This document shows positions 18,230-26,193 of a stretch of 64,000 nt of DNA, one piece after another; within the stretch, counting starts at the first letter, position 1; each line of letters opens with the position of its first letter. The position numbers were made by a program, and so were the translations under genes. The stretch spans positions 2,046,001 through 2,110,000 of the forward strand of contig NZ_JAJSOO010000001.1 of the NCBI RefSeq assembly GCF_029428875.1. Direction: 5' to 3'. The notes under the pieces are model-generated. The model had not been told where the DNA came from and made no database searches. It worked only from the letters and a program-made list of their open reading frames with translations. Source of the DNA: Streptomyces sp. JH34. GTDB taxonomy: Bacteria; Actinomycetota; Actinomycetes; Streptomycetales; Streptomycetaceae.

Positions 18230-18652
18230 GTGAGCCCGATGAGCCAGGCGGCGCAGAATCTGAACTGGTTGATCACCAACTTCGTGGACAACACCCCTGG
18301 GGTGTCGCACACGGTGGTGGTCTCCGCCGACGGACTCCTGCTGGCGATGTCCGAAGGATTCCCACGTGACCGCGCCGATCAGCTGGCGGCTGTCGCCTCC
18401 GGTCTGACGTCGCTCACCGCGGGTGCCTCCCGGATCTTCGAAGGCGGCGCCGTGAATCAGACCGTTGTGGAGATGGAGCGGGGATTCCTCTTCATCATGT
18501 CCATCTCTGACGGATCCTCACTCGCCGTCCTCTCCCACCCTGACGCCGATATCGGTCTGGTTGGGTACGAAATGGCACTTCTCGTAGACCGTGCAGGAAG
18601 TGTTCTTACCCCGGATCTCCGCGCCGAACTCCAGGGAAGTCTTCTTAACTAA
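18230..18652 (+). CDS. cvnB2: Roadblock/LC7-domain protein CvnB (second copy)
   Basis: 140 aa, differing from CvnB1 at only a few residues. GTG start at 18230, 1 nt after the cvnA2 stop, with CAGGAGCG as ribosome-binding site inside cvnA2. Partner of CvnD2. The near identity of the two CvnB copies suggests either recent duplication or conversion, and possible cross-talk between the conservons. Confidence 0.94.
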   Translation: MSPMSQAAQNLNWLITNFVDNTPGVSHTVVVSADGLLLAMSEGFPRDRADQLAAVASGLTSLTAGASRIFEGGAVNQTVVEMERGFLFIMSISDGSSLAVLSHPDADIGLVGYEMALLVDRAGSVLTPDLRAELQGSLLN

Positions 18653-18741
18653 CAGACAGACAGTGCGTTTTCCGTCACCGCGCCATAAGGTGCGGTGGCG
18701 CGGCACCACTGGGACGGCGACCGGCAGTCGGAGGAGGAAAC

Positions 18742-19416
18742 GTGGCAACACCCACAGGCGGACACCCGTACGAGGGCGGTCAGCGGGTTCCGGGTGAGCA
18801 GGGTGAAAACCGTTTCGACATTCCCTCCATGCCTGGCAGACAGGGCCCGCAAGAGCCTTATCAGCCGTATCAGCAGCCGTACCAGCCCTACCAGCAGCCT
18901 CAACAGGGCTCGCAGGGCGGCGACTGGCAGCAGCCCGGTTCCGGGTGGCCCCAGCAGCAGCCTCATCACCAGCAGCCGCAGTACGAACAGCGGCCGCCGC
19001 AGCGGTACGAGGCACCGCCGTCGCGCATCGAACCGGTCCAGCGCCAGGCCCCGGCACCAGCGAAGCCCTCGGCCCACAACCCGCTGGTGCGCCCCTACGC
19101 CATGACCGGCGGCCGGACCCGGCCGCGTTACCAGCTCGCCATCGAGGCACTGGTCAGCACCACGGCCGATCCGTCCCGGCTGCAAGGGCAGTTGCCCGAG
19201 CACCAGCGGATCTGCCGGCTCTGCATCGAGATCAAGTCGGTGGCCGAGATCTCGGCCCTCCTCTCGATCCCTCTCGGCGTTGCCCGGATCCTCGTCGCCG
19301 ACCTGGCCGAGGCCGGACTCGTCGCTATCCATCAGCCCGGCGGCGACGAGACCGCCGGCGGCCAACCAGATGTGACACTGCTCGAAAGGGTGCTCAGTGG
19401 ACTTCGCAAGCTCTAG
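18742..19416 (+). CDS. cvnC2: DUF742 protein CvnC (second copy) with Gln/Pro-rich extension
   Basis: 224 aa. The C-terminal ~115 residues match CvnC1 (VRPYAMTGGRTRPRYQLAIE to LLERVLSGLRKL). The N-terminal ~110 residues are a low-complexity region rich in Gln, Pro and Tyr (QPYQQPYQPYQQPQQGSQ) absent from CvnC1. GTG start with GGAGGAAA. The 3' end overlaps cvnD2 by 20 nt, as in the first conservon. Confidence 0.93.
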   Translation: MATPTGGHPYEGGQRVPGEQGENRFDIPSMPGRQGPQEPYQPYQQPYQPYQQPQQGSQGGDWQQPGSGWPQQQPHHQQPQYEQRPPQRYEAPPSRIEPVQRQAPAPAKPSAHNPLVRPYAMTGGRTRPRYQLAIEALVSTTADPSRLQGQLPEHQRICRLCIEIKSVAEISALLSIPLGVARILVADLAEAGLVAIHQPGGDETAGGQPDVTLLERVLSGLRKL

Positions 19417-19978
19417 CGGCGGAGCGGCCCGCTCCACCACCTCGGCGAAGATCGTGGTGGCAGGGGGCTTCGGCGTGGGTAAGACCACGTTTGTCGGTGC
19501 CGTTTCGGAGATCAATCCGCTGCGCACCGAAGCCGTGATGACGTCCGCGTCCGCGGGCATCGACGACCTGACCCACACCGGGGACAAGACCACCACCACG
19601 GTGGCCATGGACTTCGGACGCATCACCCTGGACCAGGACCTGATCCTCTACCTGTTCGGCACCCCCGGACAGGACCGCTTCTGGTTCATGTGGGACGACC
19701 TGGTCCGCGGCGCCATCGGTGCCGTCGTCCTCGTCGACACGCGCCGCCTCTCCGACTGCTTCCCCGCGGTCGACTACTTCGAGAACAGCGGCCTCCCCTT
19801 CGTCATCGCCCTCAACGGCTTCGACGGACACCAGCCCTACACACCCGACGAAGTACGCGAAGCACTCCAGATCGGCCCGGACACCCCGATCCTCACCACG
19901 GACGCCCGCCACCGCTCGGACGCCAAGAGCGCGCTGATCACCCTGGTCGAGCACGCCCTGATGGCCCGGCTGCGCTGA
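19397..19978 (+). CDS. cvnD2: Ras-like small GTPase CvnD (second copy)
   Basis: 193 aa, P-loop GGFGVGKTT, FGTPGQDRFW. Differs from CvnD1 by a handful of residues (for example the C-terminus ARLR instead of ARLK). DNA identity extends to silent positions over long blocks. Last gene of conservon 2, followed by a strong hairpin. Confidence 0.94.
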   Translation: MDFASSSGGAARSTTSAKIVVAGGFGVGKTTFVGAVSEINPLRTEAVMTSASAGIDDLTHTGDKTTTTVAMDFGRITLDQDLILYLFGTPGQDRFWFMWDDLVRGAIGAVVLVDTRRLSDCFPAVDYFENSGLPFVIALNGFDGHQPYTPDEVREALQIGPDTPILTTDARHRSDAKSALITLVEHALMARLR

Positions 19979-19996
19979 CCCGGCCGCCGCACGGCG

Positions 19997-20032
19997 AAGG
20001 CCCCGTACTCCTCCGGAGGAGTACGGGGCCTT
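19997..20032. terminator. Terminator after conservon 2
   Basis: 18-bp perfect stem (AAGGCCCCGTACTCCTCC and its complement) ending in TTTT; also serves the convergent accE end. Confidence 0.88.
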
Positions 20033-20081
20033 TTCGTCCGTACGGGCCCTGTGGGCCCTCGGATGCCTCGGTGGCCGGCCG

Positions 20082-20285
20082 TCAGCCCTGCCAGCTGTGC
20101 GGGGCGCGGAAGCCGGGGGTGCGCTCCAGGCGGCGCCATCCGGCGGTGCTGCGGCCCCGGTGGGCGGGCGCGTCAGGCTGGGTGGCGGCGCGGGCGAGCA
20201 AGACCGCGGTGATGGCGGCGAGCTCTTCGGGGCCGGCCTGGCCCTTCTCGACGCGCAGGACCGAATCGGCGGGGGTGACGCTCAT
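20082..20285 (-). CDS. accE: Acyl-CoA carboxylase epsilon subunit
   Basis: 67 aa, the small epsilon subunit that stimulates actinobacterial acyl-CoA carboxylase. The family pattern is an N-terminal helix VLRVEKGQAGPEELAAITAV and a C-terminal W-R motif AGWRRLERTPGF. It lies 64 bp downstream of accB on the same strand, the usual order for the AccB-AccE complex of Streptomyces. Confidence 0.9.
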   Translation of the reverse strand: MSVTPADSVLRVEKGQAGPEELAAITAVLLARAATQPDAPAHRGRSTAGWRRLERTPGFRAPHSWQG

Positions 20286-20349
20286 GGATGTCTCCGTCTT
20301 CTGGGCGGTGGTCGCGGAACGCCGGGCGGGGTCGCCGCTGCGGCTGCGA

Positions 20350-21933
20350 CTACTGCGGAGGGTTGCCGTGCTTGCGGGACGGCAGGTCGGCGTGCTTGTT
20401 GCGGAGCATCGCGAGCGAGGCGATCAGCACCTCGCGCGTCTCGGCGGGGTCGATGACGTCGTCGACCAGGCCGCGCTCGGCCGCGTAGTAGGGGTGCATC
20501 AGTTCGGCCTTGTACTCCTTGACCATGCGGGCCCGCATGGCCTCGGGGTCCTCGGCGTCGGCGATCTGACGGCGGAAGATGACGTTGGCGGCACCCTCCG
20601 CACCCATCACCGCGATCTCGTTGGTGGGCCACGCGTAGGTGAGGTCGGCACCGATGGACTGGCTGTCCATGACGATGTACGCACCTCCGTACGCCTTGCG
20701 CAGGATCAGGGAGATCCTCGGCACGGTGGCGTTGCAGTACGCGTAGAGCAGTTTGGCGCCGTGCCGGATGATCCCACCGTGCTCCTGGTCGACGCCGGGC
20801 AGGAAGCCGGGTACGTCCAGGAGAGTGACGATCGGGATGTTGAAGGCGTCACACATCTGAACGAATCGCGCGGCCTTCTCGGACGCCTCGATGTCCAGGA
20901 CACCGGCCAGCGCCTGCGGCTGGTTGGCCACGATGCCGACGACCTGGCCGTCGAGCCGGGCCAGCGCGCAGACGATGTTCCGGGCCCAGCGCTCGTGGAC
21001 CTCCAGGAAGTCGCCGTCGTCGACGAGCTCCTCGATGACCTTGTGCATGTCGTACGGACGGTTGCCGTCGGCCGGGACCAGGTCCAGCAGGACCTCGCCG
21101 CGCCGGTCGGCCGGGTCGTCGCTCGGCACGACGGGCGGGTTCTCGCGGTTGTTGGAGGGCAGCATCCCGATCAGGTAGCGGACCTCGGCGATGCAGGTCT
21201 CCTCGTCGTCGTACGCGAAGTGCGCGACGCCCGAGGTCTCGGCGTGCACGTCGGCGCCGCCGAGGCCGTTCTGGGTGATCTCCTCGCCGGTGACCGCCTT
21301 GACGACGTCCGGTCCGGTGATGAACATCTGCGAGGTCTCACGGACCATGAAGACGAAGTCGGTCAGCGCCGGGCTGTAGGCCGCACCGCCCGCGCACGGG
21401 CCTAGCATCACGCTGATCTGCGGGATGACACCGGAGGCCCTGGTGTTGCGCTGGAAGATGCCGCCGTAGCCGGCGAGCGCGGAGACGCCCTCCTGGATGC
21501 GGGCGCCGGCGCCGTCGTTCAGCGAGACCAGCGGGGCACCGGCCGAGATGGCCATGTCCATGATCTTGTGGATCTTCGTGGCGTGGGCCTCGCCCAGCGC
21601 CCCGCCGAAGATCCGGAAGTCGTGCGCGTAGACGAAGACCGTCCGGCCCTCCACCGTGCCCCAGCCGGTGATGACACCGTCGGTGTACGGCTTCTTGGCC
21701 TCCAGGCCGAAGCCGGTCGCCCGGTGGCGGCGCAGCTGCTCGACCTCCTTGAACGATCCCTCGTCCAGCAGCAGCTCGATGCGCTCCCGCGCCGTCAGCT
21801 TGCCCTTGGCGTGCTGCGCCTCGGTCGCCCGGTCGCTCGGTCCACGCCTGGCCTGCTCACGCAACGCCAGAAGTTCAGCCACCCGGCCACGCGTGTCGCT
21901 CGGCTCGCCCGGGATTTCGTCCACAACGGTCAT
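20350..21933 (-). CDS. accB: Acetyl/propionyl-CoA carboxylase beta (carboxyltransferase) subunit
   Basis: 527 aa with two crotonase-like carboxyltransferase halves. It transfers CO2 from biotin (on a separate alpha subunit) to acyl-CoA, giving malonyl- or methylmalonyl-CoA for fatty acids and polyketides. Motifs include the oxyanion-hole glycines GAGARIQEG and GPCAGGAAYSPAL, and KAYGGAYIVMDSQ. The residue after GGAY is Ile420, corresponding to position 422 in S. coelicolor, where Ile marks AccB (accepting acetyl-, propionyl- and butyryl-CoA) and Asp marks PccB. This supports accB rather than pccB. ATG start at 21933; operon with accE. Confidence 0.95.
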   Translation of the reverse strand: MTVVDEIPGEPSDTRGRVAELLALREQARRGPSDRATEAQHAKGKLTARERIELLLDEGSFKEVEQLRRHRATGFGLEAKKPYTDGVITGWGTVEGRTVFVYAHDFRIFGGALGEAHATKIHKIMDMAISAGAPLVSLNDGAGARIQEGVSALAGYGGIFQRNTRASGVIPQISVMLGPCAGGAAYSPALTDFVFMVRETSQMFITGPDVVKAVTGEEITQNGLGGADVHAETSGVAHFAYDDEETCIAEVRYLIGMLPSNNRENPPVVPSDDPADRRGEVLLDLVPADGNRPYDMHKVIEELVDDGDFLEVHERWARNIVCALARLDGQVVGIVANQPQALAGVLDIEASEKAARFVQMCDAFNIPIVTLLDVPGFLPGVDQEHGGIIRHGAKLLYAYCNATVPRISLILRKAYGGAYIVMDSQSIGADLTYAWPTNEIAVMGAEGAANVIFRRQIADAEDPEAMRARMVKEYKAELMHPYYAAERGLVDDVIDPAETREVLIASLAMLRNKHADLPSRKHGNPPQ

Positions 21934-22536
21934 ACGTCGACCCTACGAACCCGACCCAGAAAACCCTGCCGTTCACTCCGGACAGTCTCCTGCCCCGTTT
22001 CCTGGTGGCACCTGACAGAAGCCGAGCACCATGCAACCCATCTGCCAGCTCACAGGGCCTCCGCATTGTCGATCCCCGACAAAGCCGGCGATGTGTTCCC
22101 GGCCACAGACGGGTCCGCGCGCCACGCCGTGGATCCACCGGAGCGGGCGACCGGACCCACCGCAACGGCAGGGAGGCGCCCGGGCCCGGGTCCGGCGGCA
22201 GACGCACCCGACCGGACGAGGTGGACAGTACCCGCCACGGCGGCGGAAGGGACGGCGAGGGCGCTCCGGACGGCCCGCGACGGGACGCTCCGACGCCTTC
22301 GGTTCCTGTTCACTCCCCGCATGCGGCGGTCGACCAGGAGTGGCCAAAACCCCACCGGAGACGTCGAGTTGTGAAGAACGGCAACTTCCTGAGAGCGCTC
22401 TCAGTCATAACTCTTGACGCTCGCCGCGCCCGTGGCGAGAGTGGTCCGCACCGCAGACAGCCCCCAACGCCCCACCTCCCCGCGCACCACCCCACTGATC
22501 TCTGTCTGCGACCCCCCACATCTCGGGAGTTCCTTC
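21934..22536. other. 603-bp intergenic region between accB and the glucanase gene
   Basis: Carries the accB promoter side and the glucanase control region with a 16-bp palindrome (22389-22404). Short reading frames on both strands within 21940-22380 lack a ribosome-binding site and recognisable protein features, so no gene is called; decayed coding sequence cannot be excluded. Confidence 0.5.
22389..22404. promoter_or_regulatory. LacI-family operator upstream of the beta-1,3-glucanase gene
   Basis: The perfect 16-bp palindrome CTGAGAGCGCTCTCAG has the central GAGCGCTC core typical of LacI/GalR sugar repressors controlling glycosidases in actinomycetes. A TTGACG hexamer follows 9 bp later. 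It lies 133 bp before the start codon. Confidence 0.75.
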
Positions 22537-23763
22537 GTGATTTCGCGCAGAATGTTCCTGACGGGCGCCGCCGCCTCCGCGACCGCGCTCACCTACCCCC
22601 TCTGGGGCAGCGCCCTGAGCCCGCGCACGTCGGCGGCCCCCGCCACATGCGAACTGGCCCTGGAGAACAAATCGTTGCCCGGCACGGTGCACGCGTACGT
22701 CACCGGCCACGAGCAGGGCACGGACCGCTGGGTGCTGCTGCGCCCCGACGGCAGCGTCTACCGCCCCGACTCCCCCGGCGCCCCGCAGACCCCGCTGCCG
22801 GTGGACTGCGCCATCCCCCTGAAGGCCGCCGGCGCCGGTCCCGTCGTCCTGACCCTGCCCCAGATGTACGGGGCGCGCGTCTACTTCGTGCGCGACGACA
22901 AGCTGGACTTCTACCTCAACCCGGGTCCGTCCCTGGTCGAGCCGGCCTTCGCGACGCCCACCGACCCGAACTACGGCAGGACCTGGTCGTTCTGCGAGTT
23001 CACCTTCAACCCGCAGCAGCTGTACGCGAACATCAGCTACGTCGACCTGGTGACCGCGCTGCCGATCGGCCTGACCCTGGAGGGCGACTCCAGGCACACC
23101 GTCGCCCCGCTCCCGGACGGCGCGGTCCAGCGCATCGCCGACGACCTCACGGCCCAGGCGGCCGCCGACGGACAGCCCTGGGACAAGCTGGTCACCCGCG
23201 GCTCGGACGGCAAGGTCCTGCGGGTCGTCTCGCCGCAGAACCTGATGGCGCCGTTCTTCGACCGGCCGGACCAGATGCCGTTCCGGGACCTGTTCACCGC
23301 GCAGATCGACGAGGTCTGGGAGAAGTACCGCTCCACCGACCTGCGGATCGACCTGCAGGGCGGCCGCGGCACACTGGCGGGCCGGGTCAGCGGCGACACG
23401 CTGACCTTCGAGGGCGGCCACACCTTCGTCAAGCCGACCTCGAAGGACATCTTCACCTGCAACCACGGGCCCTTCACGAACAACCCGGCCGACTCCGACG
23501 ACAAGAAGGCACTGCTGGCCAGGATCGCGGCCGGCTTCAACCGCTCGATCATGCTCAGCCACCCGCAGCAGCCCAACGGCACCACGGTGGCGGACTACTA
23601 CAAGGGCGGGGTGACCAACCACTGGTCGCGGGTCGTCCACGCGAACTCCCCGATCGGCTACGCGTTCCCCTACGACGACGTACGCCCGGACGGCGAGCCG
23701 GACGTGTCGGGGGCCGCGCACGACGGCAACCCCCGGCGCTTCACGGTGAGCGTGGGGTCCTGA
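22537..23763 (+). CDS. Secreted glycoside hydrolase family 64-type beta-1,3-glucanase
   Basis: 408 aa. The N-terminus has a twin-arginine signal (SRRMFLTGAAASATALTYPL) and cleavage near TSAAPA, so it is exported folded by Tat. The mature part resembles GH64 laminaripentaose-producing endo-beta-1,3-glucanases: thaumatin-like start (CELALENKSLPGTVHAYVTG), YFVRDDKLDFYLNPGPSLVEPAF and SFCEFTFNPQQLYANISYVD, the region that carries the conserved catalytic Glu/Asp in the family. It would cut fungal or algal beta-1,3-glucan. GTG 22537 with GGGAG 8 nt upstream; ATG 22552 would remove the twin arginines. Expression is probably under the upstream LacI-type operator. Confidence 0.85.
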   Translation: MISRRMFLTGAAASATALTYPLWGSALSPRTSAAPATCELALENKSLPGTVHAYVTGHEQGTDRWVLLRPDGSVYRPDSPGAPQTPLPVDCAIPLKAAGAGPVVLTLPQMYGARVYFVRDDKLDFYLNPGPSLVEPAFATPTDPNYGRTWSFCEFTFNPQQLYANISYVDLVTALPIGLTLEGDSRHTVAPLPDGAVQRIADDLTAQAAADGQPWDKLVTRGSDGKVLRVVSPQNLMAPFFDRPDQMPFRDLFTAQIDEVWEKYRSTDLRIDLQGGRGTLAGRVSGDTLTFEGGHTFVKPTSKDIFTCNHGPFTNNPADSDDKKALLARIAAGFNRSIMLSHPQQPNGTTVADYYKGGVTNHWSRVVHANSPIGYAFPYDDVRPDGEPDVSGAAHDGNPRRFTVSVGS

Positions 23764-23883
23764 CCCGTCCGTGACACCGTGCCCGCCCGCCGCCCGTCCG
23801 CGGCGGGCGGGCACAGCCGCGTCCGGGGCCCGTACGGCTCATCACGGCCTGCGCCGCCTGCCCCCGGGGCCGATCGTCGGCAG

Positions 23884-24582
23884 ATGTCCTCCCTCGGCGA
23901 GACCACGGCCGGCGACCCCGGTGAACGGGCCCTCCTGCACGGCCTGCGTCTGATCGACGGCACCGGCCGTGCCGCGGTGCCCGATGCCGCGCTGCTCATC
24001 GAGGGGAAGCTCATCAGCTGGGCGGGCCCCGCCGCGCGGCTCCCCGCGGACCTCGGGCCGGTGCGGCGGCTGGACCTGGGCGGCCGGACCCTGTGCCCCG
24101 GCTTCATCGCCACCCATGTGCATCTCGCGCTGCCGGGACCGGCCGGCAACCCCCTCCAGGGCCTGTGCGAACTGCCGAGCTACCGGACTCCGAAGGTCCT
24201 GGACCGGCTGCGCGCGACCCTGGAGAACGGGGTCACCACCGGGGTCAGGATCGCGATGGGGACCGACAGCGGCCTGGCCGTCGGCCACGGCAGGAACCTC
24301 CAGGAGCTGGGGCTGCTGGTCGATCTCGCCGGTCTGTCGCCCATGGCGGCGATCGTGGCGGCGACCCGTGACGCGGCGCGGTCGTGCGGCGTCGACGACG
24401 TCACCGGCACCCTGGAGGCGGGCAAGGCGGCCGACCTGGTGGTCACGGACGGCGACCCCCTGACCGACATCACCGCACCGGGCGATCCCGCCCACATCCT
24501 GGCCGTGGTGAAGGAGGGCCGGATCGCCGTCGACCGCGCCGGAGTCCTCGGCGAAGGCGTCCTGCCCGCGCTCTGTCCCTGA
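23884..24582 (+). pseudogene. Internally deleted amidohydrolase (imidazolonepropionase-like)
   Basis: 232 aa in one open frame, against ~400 or more in the family. The N-terminus is intact: beta-sandwich DAALLIEGKLISWAG and metal motif GFIATHVHL. The C-terminus is intact: VRIAMGTDSGLAVGHG with the metal Asp and DVTGTLEAGKAADLVVTDGDPL. Between them LRATLENGVTT runs directly into GVRIAMGTDSG, so about 150-200 residues that should hold the carboxylated lysine and two metal-binding histidines are missing (junction about 24232-24248). The product cannot form the normal binuclear site, so it is called a pseudogene although no stop or frameshift is present. Start uncertain. Confidence 0.75.
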
Positions 24583-24638
24583 GCCGGGCCGCCCCGCCTC
24601 GCCGGGACGGGCAGAGGTGCCACGGGTGCGCGCGACAC

Positions 24639-24687
24639 GGAGGTGCCCCCGCCCGGTCCCGGCTCCGGGCGGGACGGGGGCACCTCC
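24639..24687. terminator. Hairpin terminator between convergent genes
   Basis: Stem GGAGGTGCCCCC/GGGGGCACCTCC with an inner GCCCG/CGGGC stem. Confidence 0.8.
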
Positions 24688-24727
24688 GCGTGCGGTGCGG
24701 GTGGTGTGGCCGGATCGCGCCGTGCGG

Positions 24728-25252
24728 TCAGCAGCCGCCGCAGTTGTAGTACGTCACGTCCCAGTGGTTGCCCTCGTCCGCGTAGACGTTCCCGGAGCCG
24801 GACTTGTACTGCGGGGCGCCGTCGCCGCGCAGGCCGATGTAACTGAACACGCCCTTCACGTAGTTCGTCAGGCAGGTGCTCTTGGCGAAGTCGAGCTTGT
24901 AGCCGTTCCAGTGCGAGTACGTGCCGCTCGCGTGGCCCGTCTCGGTGCCTCCGGTGATGTTGAGCGCGCAGCCCGTGGCGCTCTTCAGCGTCTGGGCGCC
25001 CTGGGCGCTCGTCAGGTTGAGCTGGTCGAAGGACGTGCAGGTGGAGACGTTCCGGTTGGAGCAGCCGCCGGAGGAGGACCAGGTGATCCCTGACGAGGAG
25101 AAGCGGGAGGTGGCCTGGGAGTGGGTCAGCTTGGTGACGGCGTGCGCCTCGGTGGCGCCGCCGCCGAGGACGCCGACGCCGGGCGCGAAGAGCGCGCCCA
25201 GGACGAGGGCGAGTGCGGTGAGGGCCGAGCGGAGTCTGGGGCGGGTCAGCAT
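24728..25252 (-). CDS. Secreted protein with Hedgehog/DD-peptidase-like (M15) metal motifs
   Basis: 174 aa. A Sec signal peptide (LTALALVLGALFAPGVGVL) ends at a TEAHA site. The mature ~135 residues contain SHWNGYKLDF, matching the SxHxxGxxxD pattern that supplies two zinc ligands in M15/VanY/Hedgehog-fold peptidases, and near the C-terminus DEGNHWDVTYY, matching the final ExxHW-type motif. Several Cys (GCSNRNVSTC, GCAL, CLTN, NCGGC) suggest disulphides. The likely role is hydrolysis of peptidoglycan peptides outside the cell; this is an inference from motifs. A GGAGGA site precedes the ATG. Confidence 0.7.
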   Translation of the reverse strand: MLTRPRLRSALTALALVLGALFAPGVGVLGGGATEAHAVTKLTHSQATSRFSSSGITWSSSGGCSNRNVSTCTSFDQLNLTSAQGAQTLKSATGCALNITGGTETGHASGTYSHWNGYKLDFAKSTCLTNYVKGVFSYIGLRGDGAPQYKSGSGNVYADEGNHWDVTYYNCGGC

Positions 25253-25384
25253 GGGGAGACGTCCTCCTGCTCATGACAAGTATGGGCAGGGAGATAGTGC
25301 CCCAGCTCTACGCGCGTCCGCCAGGGTGCGGCGGGAGCCCGTACGGCATCCCCCGCGACTTCCGGACCGGCCTGGACCCTTGAT

Positions 25385-25435
25385 GTTGAACTTTGAACAA
25401 AAAGGGTCTACAGTCAATCTCGTTGAAGGTTAAAC
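25385..25435 (+). promoter_or_regulatory. Promoter of the yceI gene with two flanking operators
   Basis: TTGAAC (25386-25391), 17-bp spacer, TACAGT (25409-25414): a near-consensus vegetative promoter. Two related imperfect palindromes of the form GTTNAA-N2-TTNAAC lie at 25385-25398 (over the -35) and 25422-25435 (just after the -10), centre distance 37 bp. The layout suits repression by a dimeric regulator, for example MarR type; the regulator is not in the window. Confidence 0.7.
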
Positions 25436-25493
25436 AAATAGTTCGGCGATCCGCTCCGCGGAACGCGTCGGAACACGTACCCGAGGAGGAGCC

Positions 25494-26108
25494 ATGGCTC
25501 TGTTCAACCGCAAGAACAACGCCCCGTCCACCACCGCGACCCTCGCCGTGGACCCGGCGCTGGCCGCACTGACCGGCACCTACACGATCGACCCGGCGCA
25601 CAGCAGCATCGGCTTCACCGTGCGCCACGCCATGGTCACCAACGTGCGCGGCTCCTTCGGTGAGCACGAGGGCTCGCTGGTACTGGACGGCTCCGCCCCC
25701 TCGAACTCCTCCGCCTCCATCGACGTCAAGATCGCCAGCGTGGACACCGGCATCGCCGACCGCGACGGCCACCTGGTCAGCGGCGACTTCTTCGACGCCG
25801 AGAAGTTCCCCCTGATGACGTTCCGCTCCACGCAGGCCGAGCAGCTCGGCGGCGACACCTACCGGGTGACGGGCGACCTCACGATCAAGGACGTCACCCG
25901 CCCGCTCTCCATCGACCTGGAGTTCAACGGTTCGGCCACCGACGTCTACGGCAACGAGCGCGTGGGCTTCGAGGGCAGCACCGACATCCTGCGCTCCGAC
26001 TGGGGCCTGACCTGGAACGCCGCCCTGGAGACCGGTGGCGTGATGGTCAGCGACAAGGTGAAGCTGAACTTCGACATCTCCGCGATCAAGGCCGCCCCGC
26101 AGGCCTGA
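25494..26108 (+). CDS. YceI-family lipid-binding-like protein
   Basis: 204 aa. The YceI lipocalin-like barrel spans residues ~28-200: TGTYTIDPAHSSIGFTVRHAMVTNVRG at the start, then FDAEKFPLMTFRST, LTIKDVTRPLSIDLEF and RSDWGLTWNAALETGGVMVSD. Members bind isoprenoid or amide lipids in a hydrophobic pocket. There is no signal peptide here, so this is a cytoplasmic version with an extra ~27-residue N-terminus. ATG with GAGGAGGA. Expressed from a strong promoter with two operator-like sites. Confidence 0.92.
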   Translation: MALFNRKNNAPSTTATLAVDPALAALTGTYTIDPAHSSIGFTVRHAMVTNVRGSFGEHEGSLVLDGSAPSNSSASIDVKIASVDTGIADRDGHLVSGDFFDAEKFPLMTFRSTQAEQLGGDTYRVTGDLTIKDVTRPLSIDLEFNGSATDVYGNERVGFEGSTDILRSDWGLTWNAALETGGVMVSDKVKLNFDISAIKAAPQA

Positions 26109-26125
26109 TCCTCCGGAACCGAGCG

Positions 26126-26164
26126 CGCCCGCCGGCCCTTCCCTTCGGGGGAGGACGGCGGGCG
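26126..26164. terminator. Hairpin terminator after yceI
   Basis: CGCCCGCCG/CGGCGGGCG arms flank a short inner sequence between convergent stop codons. Confidence 0.7.
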
Positions 26165-26193
26165 CTCGGCGTTCGCGGCCGGGGTCCGGGGGC

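Noticed and set aside
14875..18312. 1145-codon open frame on the minus strand
   Set aside because: Shadow of cvnA2 created by high GC; the plus strand carries clear sensor and ATPase motifs.
22031..22417. Possible small genes in the accB-glucanase gap
   Set aside because: Several overlapping frames on both strands, none with a ribosome-binding site or protein-like pattern.
23779..23883. N-terminal extension of the amidohydrolase remnant
   Set aside because: Residues before the ATG at 23884 look like non-coding GC-rich sequence without family similarity.
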